This document shows positions 30,993 through 35,431 of a stretch of 35,431 bases of DNA, one piece after another. The DNA is from a virus. The notes beneath the pieces are model-generated. The model ran no database searches, had not been told where the DNA came from, and saw nothing but the letters and a program-made list of their open reading frames with translations. The stretch is taken from positions 1-35,431 of the IMG/VR virus record IMGVR_UViG_3300049734_000023. The stretch is one strand, 5' to 3'. The position numbers were made by a program, and so were the translations under genes. The stretch's first letter is position 1. Every line of letters starts with the position of its first letter.

Positions 30993-31442
30993 ATGGCAAC
31001 GGTAACTGAACTACGTGCCGCCTTAGCTAAGGCAGAGGAGGCCGAGCGGAAGAGCAATAGAGCCAAGGAAGAGGCAGCATACAAGTCACTTAAAGAGCTG
31101 CTTCTTACTGATCCCTGGGAATACATAATCACCCCATGGGAGTATAAGCAATTCATGAATCCAAATCCCATCAAGGGCGCCACCATCGAGCGGAGGCTCG
31201 GCCCAGAAACAATCGCTGAATGGGAGGCCCGTACCGGCTTCTCTTTCAGGGACGCGTGCAACGCACGTATGGGGGGCCATGACAATACGAAGTGGCATGG
31301 AATGTTCTACTACCGTACTGACGAGAACATTCTTACCCACGATGGAGGTGGGACCCATGTTCTCAGGGATCCAAAGCTCTGCTCTGACGAGGAGTGGGCC
31401 CAAATCCTTTCCGGCAATATTCCCAACAAGTTCAAGAGGTAA
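30993..31442 (+). CDS. First gene of the small-gene run, unknown (149 aa)
   Basis: A 149-aa protein. AAGGAG sits well before the ATG. The N-terminal 35 residues form a charged coiled coil (TELRAALAKAEEAERKSNRA). The rest includes PWEYIITPWEYKQFMNPNP and a Trp/Tyr-rich WHGMFYYRTDENILTHDGGG. A compact domain with several His and Asp is possible, but no known enzyme motif is clear. It is the first gene behind the promoter at 30938. Confidence 0.75.
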   Translation: MATVTELRAALAKAEEAERKSNRAKEEAAYKSLKELLLTDPWEYIITPWEYKQFMNPNPIKGATIERRLGPETIAEWEARTGFSFRDACNARMGGHDNTKWHGMFYYRTDENILTHDGGGTHVLRDPKLCSDEEWAQILSGNIPNKFKR

Positions 31443-31444
31443 AC

Positions 31445-31618
31445 ATGGTAAAGATTGGTACGTACATGGAGAAGCCGACTCTCACGCTTCTCCGCTCCGC
31501 CGACGACAGATACGGCTTTAGCTTTGGTATCCAAAAGGCTAAGCTCATTCTCGAGCACATCGAAGAGATCAAGTCTTTCGTCGCAACCGAAGAAGCAAAG
31601 GAGAAGGACAATGCCTAG
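31445..31618 (+). CDS. Small hypothetical protein (57 aa)
   Basis: A 57-aa protein, MVKIGTYMEKPTLTLLRSAD then DRYGFSFGIQKAKLILEHIE. The ATG at 31445 has AAGAGG upstream and follows the previous stop by two bases; a longer frame from 31394 overlaps that gene. A beta start followed by a Lys/Glu helix. Function unknown. Confidence 0.7.
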   Translation: MVKIGTYMEKPTLTLLRSADDRYGFSFGIQKAKLILEHIEEIKSFVATEEAKEKDNA

Positions 31619-31784
31619 CAACGTAGTGACGATCACTACGTTTGAAGGTAAGTCCATGCAAGTAGTGGACGAGGAGTTTTACAAAATCCTGTCTATGGCC
31701 ATTACGGCCCTCGGCAGGCTCGACGATGCTTCCCCGATGGAGAAGCGTGCTCTTACTGCTGCCCTTAAATTGGAGAATTTATGA
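31611..31784 (+). CDS. Small hypothetical protein (57 aa)
   Basis: A 57-aa protein, MPSNVVTITTFEGKSMQVVD then EEFYKILSMAITALGRLDDA. AAGGAGAAGG precedes the ATG, which overlaps the previous gene by 8 nt. Beta hairpin then helix. Function unknown. Confidence 0.7.
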   Translation: MPSNVVTITTFEGKSMQVVDEEFYKILSMAITALGRLDDASPMEKRALTAALKLENL

Positions 31785-31954
31785 AAAGGTATACTCTGCT
31801 CTGGTTCTGGAGAACGTACGACAACCAACTGAAGAGGGTGGAAACCTCGGCCAATGAACTCTGGCCTCTCCAAATCCTCGCCGCCGAGCTCAAGAAAGAC
31901 CCCGAGAACAATAAGGATGTCGCCATCTACGACGGCATGAATAAGGTGGAATGA
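31781..31954 (+). CDS. Small hypothetical protein (57 aa)
   Basis: A 57-aa frame, MKRYTLLWFWRTYDNQLKRV then ETSANELWPLQILAAELKKD. Its ATG overlaps the previous stop (ATGA) and its own TGA overlaps the next ATG. The continuous chain of overlaps supports translation. Aromatic N-terminus, helical middle. Function unknown. Confidence 0.65.
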   Translation: MKRYTLLWFWRTYDNQLKRVETSANELWPLQILAAELKKDPENNKDVAIYDGMNKVE

Positions 31955-32202
31955 TGAGCTACAATCCTCCGATCTATCCAGTACTCCGGGCGTTCGGTGT
32001 TGATCCTAAGTTGGGAAAACTGCCGAATAACGAGCAGGTCATCTACGGACCTAACGGCATCTTTCTCCTCCCACCCAACGGGAAGGACGACCGAGGCAAG
32101 ACTAAGCGTCAACATCGGCTTATGATCCAATGCCCCCATTGCACCAAGATCGTAAGCTGCGGCCGGTACGGACAACATAGGAAGGTACATGAAAACAGAT
32201 AA
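31951..32202 (+). CDS. Small zinc-finger-like protein
   Basis: An 83-aa protein. A C-terminal CPHCTKIVSCGRYGQHRKVH (about 61-80) has C-x2-C and H-x3-H spacing typical of a C2H2-like finger. The N-terminal half is Pro/Gly-rich (YNPPIYPVLRAFGVDPKLGK). Double ATG start overlapping the previous stop. Probably binds nucleic acid or protein. Confidence 0.7.
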   Translation: MMSYNPPIYPVLRAFGVDPKLGKLPNNEQVIYGPNGIFLLPPNGKDDRGKTKRQHRLMIQCPHCTKIVSCGRYGQHRKVHENR

Positions 32203-32422
32203 GATGATCTACATTGGGGACTTGCCCCAAGAAGTACAGAACCAGCTCTCGGAGTTCTGTAAGGCGAACAGGCCCTACCAACCTGTTCTTTCCACCGTCG
32301 AGAAGTGGTCAATGCAAGAGATCATTGACGCCTACCTGATCTGGAACGGCATTATGGGCTACACGTATCAGATCATTAAGTTGTTCGAAGCAATCGAAGA
32401 AGCACAATCAAAAGGAGAGTAA
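32189..32422 (+). CDS. Small helical protein (77 aa)
   Basis: A 77-aa protein, overlapping the previous gene by 14 nt. Helical, with LPQEVQNQLSEFCKANRPYQ and STVEKWSMQEIIDAYLIWNG. AGGAAGGTAC precedes the ATG. No family recognised. Confidence 0.7.
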   Translation: MKTDKMIYIGDLPQEVQNQLSEFCKANRPYQPVLSTVEKWSMQEIIDAYLIWNGIMGYTYQIIKLFEAIEEAQSKGE

Positions 32423-32424
32423 AG

Positions 32425-32619
32425 ATGGCAGCAGAAGCTGATGTCCTCCAGATGCTAGACATCCGTGGGGGCGTGGTACAGGTCGAGGTAAAGGCCCAAG
32501 ATGGGAAGGCACATACAATCTGGGTTAATGTCGACGGAATCTGTCGTCTAAGGATCCAAAACCCGGAGCATTATCAATACAATCGTTCCAGTTCAACTGT
32601 GAAGGCGGACCCGAAATGA
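32425..32619 (+). CDS. Small beta-rich protein (64 aa)
   Basis: A 64-aa protein, MLDIRGGVVQVEVKAQDGKA and HTIWVNVDGICRLRIQNPEH, mostly beta strands. AAGGAGAGTAAAG precedes the ATG. Function unknown. Confidence 0.7.
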   Translation: MAAEADVLQMLDIRGGVVQVEVKAQDGKAHTIWVNVDGICRLRIQNPEHYQYNRSSSTVKADPK

Positions 32620-32777
32620 AGACATATCTGGGTGATGGAGTCTACGCCGACATCGAGAATAATATGGTCAAACTTACCACTGAGGATGGCATCTCAGTCG
32701 GCAATGTGATATACCTTGAGTCTGAGGTATACGATGCTTTGGTTAACTTCGTAGCAAACAACTGGGAGACAAAATGA
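32616..32777 (+). CDS. Small YLGDGVYA-type phage protein (53 aa)
   Basis: A 53-aa frame with TYLGDGVYADIENNMVKLTT then EDGISVGNVIYLESEVYDAL. This pattern (YLGDGVYA, LTTEDG, IYLE-x-EV-x-xAL) is one I recognise in many unrelated phages, always without known function. ATG overlaps the previous stop (ATGA) and its stop overlaps the next ATG. Confidence 0.8.
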   Translation: MKTYLGDGVYADIENNMVKLTTEDGISVGNVIYLESEVYDALVNFVANNWETK

Positions 32778-32983
32778 GCACCATCGACTTACATAAGCAA
32801 CTAGGCGCCCTAGGCTCCAAGCGTAGCTCCGCAGGAGCGAAGGCAGTTGGCTACCTTCGTGGAGCTCTTAAATGTAATGAGATTCCACCCGAGTCCATTC
32901 CTCAAGTGACAGAGATTATCAAAGAATGGGACGATGCGGTCAAGGACTTCGAAGCATTGATTAATGGAGAGAAAGATGCTTAA
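32774..32983 (+). CDS. Small helical protein (69 aa)
   Basis: A 69-aa protein with a Gly/Ser/Lys N-terminus (LGALGSKRSSAGAKAVGYLR) and a helical acidic C-terminus (QVTEIIKEWDDAVKDFEALI). GGGAG precedes the overlapping ATG. Function unknown. Confidence 0.7.
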   Translation: MSTIDLHKQLGALGSKRSSAGAKAVGYLRGALKCNEIPPESIPQVTEIIKEWDDAVKDFEALINGEKDA

Positions 32984-33158
32984 GAACATATTTCTCTGGG
33001 CCATAACCTACGTTATCCTGTACTGGGTATTCGACTGGCTCTTGAGCCTTCCCCGTTCGTCGCAAGTTATAGCACTGGCCGCTTTCTTCACTCTTCGCGG
33101 AATGATTGATGAAGCAAGAGAGAAAGAAGCCACGAGAAACCCTACCCGCCCACGCTGA
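32976..33158 (+). CDS. Small membrane protein (60 aa)
   Basis: A 60-aa protein with a TM helix LKNIFLWAITYVILYWVFDW, a second shorter hydrophobic stretch (VIALAAFFTLRGM) and a basic tail. The ATG at 32976 is chosen since GGAGA sits five bases before it; a start at 32964 lacks a site. Overlaps the previous gene by 8 nt. Function unknown; could target the host inner membrane. Confidence 0.7.
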   Translation: MLKNIFLWAITYVILYWVFDWLLSLPRSSQVIALAAFFTLRGMIDEAREKEATRNPTRPR

Positions 33159-33165
33159 CTTAGGG

Positions 33166-33200
33166 TATAATACTATTACCGGCACTCGTTGCGAGGCTGG
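33166..33200 (+). promoter_or_regulatory. Second rightward promoter with start-site hairpin
   Basis: TTAGGGTATAATAC includes TATAAT at 33166-33171, with no clear -35. Seven bases on, CCGGC (33179-33183) pairs with GCTGG (33196-33200), enclosing CTCG / CGAG over TTG. Sequence and spacing mirror the element at 30938, so a shared promoter-hairpin module is likely. Confidence 0.6.
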
Positions 33201-33220
33201 TCTAACCAAGGAGCAAATAG

Positions 33221-33562
33221 ATGTCTTACTCACTGAAACACCTAAAGGATATGGTCTCCCGCCAAGCTACTGGGATGACCAAAGATGAGGCGCACGCGAA
33301 GGGAATCTGTATAGCGTGCAAGAAGCCAATCTCGGAGCATGGTCCATCCTCCCCCGCAGGGATTCGGGAATACCAGATCAGCGGTATCTATGGAGACGAG
33401 TGTTGGGACAAGTTCCTCGGTGTCGATGCCGACGGGAACTACACGAACCAAGACCCGGATTTGAAGCCAAGTCCGAAGGTTCCTCATCCAGGGTACTGTC
33501 GCCACCCCGAGAAGTGTGCTGGTCTCTCGGCCTGCCCCCGCGATATCAGCTGCATCGACTAA
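33221..33562 (+). CDS. Cysteine-rich, likely zinc-binding protein (113 aa)
   Basis: A 113-aa protein. CIACKKPISEHGP (about 30-42) followed by GIYGDECWDKFLGV looks like a treble-clef or zinc-ribbon module. A second C-terminal cluster, YCRHPEKCAGLSACPRDISC (about 92-111), adds five cysteines. AAGGAG precedes the ATG after the promoter at 33166. Probably a nucleic-acid or protein-binding phage factor. Function unknown. Confidence 0.75.
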   Translation: MSYSLKHLKDMVSRQATGMTKDEAHAKGICIACKKPISEHGPSSPAGIREYQISGIYGDECWDKFLGVDADGNYTNQDPDLKPSPKVPHPGYCRHPEKCAGLSACPRDISCID

Positions 33563-33563
33563 C

Positions 33564-33812
33564 ATGGCTAAGCGAAAACTGAACGGGCACGATAGCGCCC
33601 GACCATACAGGGTTCGTGATCCCGAGACCATGAAGTTTTTGGTGGGGAGGAACTATGTCCATCCTGACAATGCTCTCGACGGAGCTTGGAAAGCAATCCA
33701 CTGGGCCGCAGTGGGCGACACCCTCGAGGTGATTAACATAAATGACGGCGAACGCTGCCTCGCTCAATACAAATCGCTCGTCAATGGGGCGAGAATTCTC
33801 AAGGGGAAATGA
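33564..33812 (+). CDS. Small hypothetical protein (82 aa)
   Basis: An 82-aa protein starting one base after the previous stop (ATG 33564). MAKRKLNGHDSARPYRVRDP, then LDGAWKAIHWAAVGDTLEVI and NINDGERCLAQYKSLVNGAR suggest a small alpha/beta fold. Basic N-terminus. A longer frame from 33516 would overlap the upstream gene. Function unknown. Confidence 0.65.
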   Translation: MAKRKLNGHDSARPYRVRDPETMKFLVGRNYVHPDNALDGAWKAIHWAAVGDTLEVININDGERCLAQYKSLVNGARILKGK

Positions 33813-33991
33813 TGCCACGCGGTGTATACCAACGTAAGCCGAAGGCCAATACTAAGGCTGTTCGGATCAAGGACAACCTCGCCGTGGCTAAGCACATCGA
33901 GGCGATCACTAAACAACCGAGACAGGGACAACCGATCCCCACCGAGCGGTATCTTGCTCTGGCCTGTCTCAAGATGATACTGGAGATGTGA
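33809..33991 (+). CDS. Small basic protein (60 aa)
   Basis: A 60-aa protein, MMPRGVYQRKPKANTKAVRI then helical TERYLALACLKMILEM. The double ATG overlaps the previous stop. Basic N-terminal half suggests nucleic-acid contact. Function unknown. Confidence 0.65.
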   Translation: MMPRGVYQRKPKANTKAVRIKDNLAVAKHIEAITKQPRQGQPIPTERYLALACLKMILEM

Positions 33992-34305
33992 TGGTAGACC
34001 TACTTGATCCGTGGGACGAAAACGCACCTCATCGTATCATCCCCAAGGAGGACAGACTGCCCGAGGCGGTGTGGGTAGAGGAATGGGCTGACTCGTTCAC
34101 TCCTGGCGAGTGGAGGACAGCTCAAGGTGTAGTATACAAGATTAAGGACATGAGCACCGACCACTTGATCAGCGCTGCCGCCTTCACATGGCGGAAGGGG
34201 ATGCACCTCAGAATCGCGCATCCTCAGTCGTCTTCACTCCTCCCATTGCGGAAGAAGTTGAAGGAATTGTTGGCTATCGTGGCCGACAGGAAGGACCAGA
34301 TCTGA
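33991..34305 (+). CDS. Hypothetical protein (104 aa)
   Basis: A 104-aa protein starting at ATG 33991, overlapping the previous stop by one base; a GTG at 33988 is an alternative. Trp- and acid-rich (VDLLDPWDENAPHRIIPKED, then AVWVEEWADSFTPGEWRTAQ), later a basic helical tail (LLPLRKKLKELLAIVADRKD). CTGGAG lies upstream. Last gene of the small-gene run. Confidence 0.7.
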   Translation: MVDLLDPWDENAPHRIIPKEDRLPEAVWVEEWADSFTPGEWRTAQGVVYKIKDMSTDHLISAAAFTWRKGMHLRIAHPQSSSLLPLRKKLKELLAIVADRKDQI

Positions 34306-34331
34306 GAATGATGTTGACCACTGGAAAGGAG

Positions 34332-34360
34332 TAGACGCTCAGACTGGTTAGGCGTATAAT
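34332..34360 (+). promoter_or_regulatory. Rightward promoter before the leader RNA
   Basis: TAGACG (34332-34337) and TATAAT (34355-34360) are spaced by 17 bp in TTAGGCGTATAATAAATG. The GCGTATAATA core matches the leftward promoters at 23846 and 29618. Transcription would start near 34367 and give a leader of about 125 nt. Confidence 0.65.
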
Positions 34361-34378
34361 AAATGCTCGAATCGGGAG

Positions 34379-34492
34379 AGAGATGCGCATCTCTTTCCAG
34401 ATGTTTGGACGAGGCCAAGTAAGTGATTCCGGGGTGCAATGCCCCTCGCTTACCCAACCAAGTCCCAGATTCGGCATCTGGAGGTACAATAA
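34379..34492 (+). promoter_or_regulatory. Structured leader RNA with competing pairings near the ribosome site
   Basis: This leader contains a 16-nt palindrome AGAGATGCGCATCTCT (34379-34394), CCAGATG (34397-34403), a short TTGG/CCAA hairpin (34405-34418), a GTAAGTG...CGCTTAC stem (34419-34453) that encloses GGGG/CCCC, and CCAGAT (34465-34470). ATCTGG (34476-34481), which overlaps the GGAGG ribosome site at 34480-34484, can pair either with the near CCAGAT or, extended to CATCTGG, with the distant CCAGATG. Two mutually exclusive folds around a start are typical of regulatory leaders. No known riboswitch recognised. Confidence 0.55.
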
Positions 34493-35431
34493 ATGGGGTT
34501 CGATGATGGTGACAATATCCTCCCATTTGAGAGGAAACTCATTACACCCATAGAGCTCATCGGAGAATACTTCCGCATTCGTGGACTCAAACCAGAGATC
34601 ATAAAAGCTGCTGGTATACGTGTAGTAGGAAGCATGAAGGAGATGTTTGATCTTCTTGGGTATAATAAAGCAGTATGGGCAGCTCAGAAAGCTGGATATA
34701 CTTGTGGGATTGCCTACCCATCTACTGGAGATCCAGAATCTAAAGTCTATCGTGTACGCTTACTGCGACCTAACGCTCCTGATCTATTCACTCCAGTAAG
34801 AGATCAAAAAGAATTTAAAGGCAAGTATCTCGGTGTAGTACACGAACTTAATGTACTATACCAAGTCCCCACTAGTATCCTCAAGATTAAAGAACCCCAC
34901 GATGTAATGTTAGTCGAGGGTGCGTTCCAAGTTTTGCGTCTAGCCCAAGATGGGATCGACGCTGTAGGCATTTCTGGTGTTTACAACTTTCGAGTAGGTG
35001 ATAAACGAACAGTCGTAATCCCCAAACTTATCGACCGAGTGCAATCTAAAGAAATGAAACGATTGATTATAGCACTCGATTCTGATCAAGAACATAACCC
35101 GCAAAGTCACGTCGCTATCAATCAACTTGCCATTGAGCTACTTAAACATAAGAAAGATCACGAAATATATGTAGCCTACCCTCCATCGGCAGAGGATGGA
35201 TCAAAACAAGGATGGGATGATTTTCTACAACGGGAGGGTCGAGCAAAGTTTGATGAGCATCTTCGAAGCAATTTACATAAATGGGAGGACAATGAATATA
35301 TGAGAAAATGTATCGCGTGGCAGCGATACATTTTGGTTGAATCCACCGGCAATTTCTTTGACACTCATCCTGAGGTATTCAAAGAAGTGCCACCTGCCAC
35401 GGCGGATCGGACAATGATGCGCGAAGCACAG
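34493..35431 (+). CDS. TOPRIM/DUF3854-type primase-like protein, 3' end cut by window edge
   Basis: The frame runs open from ATG 34493 to the window end (313 residues so far). Visible parts: an N-terminal LIGEYFRIRGLKPEIIKAAG, a KYLGVVHELNVLYQVPTSIL segment, VMLVEGAFQVLRLAQDGIDA (about 137-156, the E-containing TOPRIM start as in DUF3854), a GISGVYNFRVGD element, and RLIIALDSDQEHNPQSHVAI (about 185-204, the DxD acidic pair). DUF3854/TOPRIM proteins act in phage primase or primase-helicase systems. A helicase domain may follow outside the window. The ribosome site GGAGG sits eight bases before the ATG. Confidence 0.8.
   Translation, partial: MGFDDGDNILPFERKLITPIELIGEYFRIRGLKPEIIKAAGIRVVGSMKEMFDLLGYNKAVWAAQKAGYTCGIAYPSTGDPESKVYRVRLLRPNAPDLFTPVRDQKEFKGKYLGVVHELNVLYQVPTSILKIKEPHDVMLVEGAFQVLRLAQDGIDAVGISGVYNFRVGDKRTVVIPKLIDRVQSKEMKRLIIALDSDQEHNPQSHVAINQLAIELLKHKKDHEIYVAYPPSAEDGSKQGWDDFLQREGRAKFDEHLRSNLHKWEDNEYMRKCIAWQRYILVESTGNFFDTHPEVFKEVPPATADRTMMREAQ

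Noticed and set aside
34397-34484. tRNA-like fold in the TOPRIM leader (CCAGATG...CATCTGG as acceptor stem)
   Set aside because: The would-be anticodon loop TGCAATG and T loop do not fit tRNA consensus, and the 3' arm overlaps the ribosome site. A regulatory leader explains it better.
34658-34667. GGGTATAATA match to the promoter core inside the TOPRIM gene
   Set aside because: It encodes conserved-looking residues (LLGYNK), lacks a -35 and the CCGGC hairpin that follows the other copies.

Overview
The window is a 35.4-kb stretch of a tailed-phage genome. It contains a complete head, DNA-packaging and short-tail module and many very small overlapping genes, and no chromosomal housekeeping genes. 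An adaptor plus a beta-propeller nozzle-like protein, a P22/T7-style portal, internal Q/A- and P-rich virion proteins, and no tape measure or sheath all point to a podovirus. The host is probably a Gram-negative bacterium, because one gene encodes a lipobox lipoprotein; it cannot be named from the sequence. Both ends of the window cut through genes (a SNF2-like helicase on the left, a TOPRIM/DUF3854 primase-like protein on the right), so this is part of a larger genome. No integrase, repressor, tRNA, rRNA, CRISPR array or insertion sequence was seen.

Layout. (1) 1-4867, rightward: SNF2-like helicase, then a likely thymidine-hypermodification cassette. The cassette is a P-loop kinase of the 5-hydroxymethyl-dU DNA kinase type, a putative alpha-glutamyl/putrescinyl-thymine pyrophosphorylase (aGPT-Pplase clade 3 type), two small genes, and a thymidylate-synthase-fold enzyme that keeps a uracil-type Asn and is probably a dUMP hydroxymethylase. 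A zinc-finger protein and a DUF3310 protein follow. (2) 29580 down to 4836, leftward: the late virion block. Read in its direction of transcription it holds small basic proteins, a candidate small terminase, a 2-TM protein, an HExxH polyvalent-type metallopeptidase, large terminase, portal, scaffold, major capsid, a decoration-like protein, a 1423-aa modular fibre, connector proteins, nozzle, internal proteins, fibre and Ig-like proteins, small membrane and coiled-coil proteins, a Trp-repeat protein and a lipoprotein. (3) 29624-30992: the divergent intergenic control region. It holds divergent promoters, an isolated high-GC 168-aa gene with an inverted repeat in its leader and two tandem terminators, and an iteron-like repeat zone that could be an origin. 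(4) 30993-34305, rightward: a tightly packed run of 13 tiny genes, probably early host-interaction functions. (5) 34306-end: a promoter, a structured leader RNA with alternative pairings around the ribosome binding site, and the TOPRIM protein.

How the parts fit. Promoters with a shared GTATAATA -10 core drive both directions. Two rightward ones start directly into a similar CCGGC hairpin; two leftward ones share CGAGCGTATAATAT. The kinase, pyrophosphorylase and hydroxymethylase together would make 5-hydroxymethyl-dUMP, incorporate it, phosphorylate it in DNA and condense it with a small nucleophile, giving phage DNA resistant to restriction. The final chemical group cannot be read from this window because no tailoring enzymes are visible. 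The most interesting items are this cassette, the switch-like leader before the TOPRIM gene, the isolated high-GC gene, the repeat-rich putative origin and the tryptophan-repeat protein.
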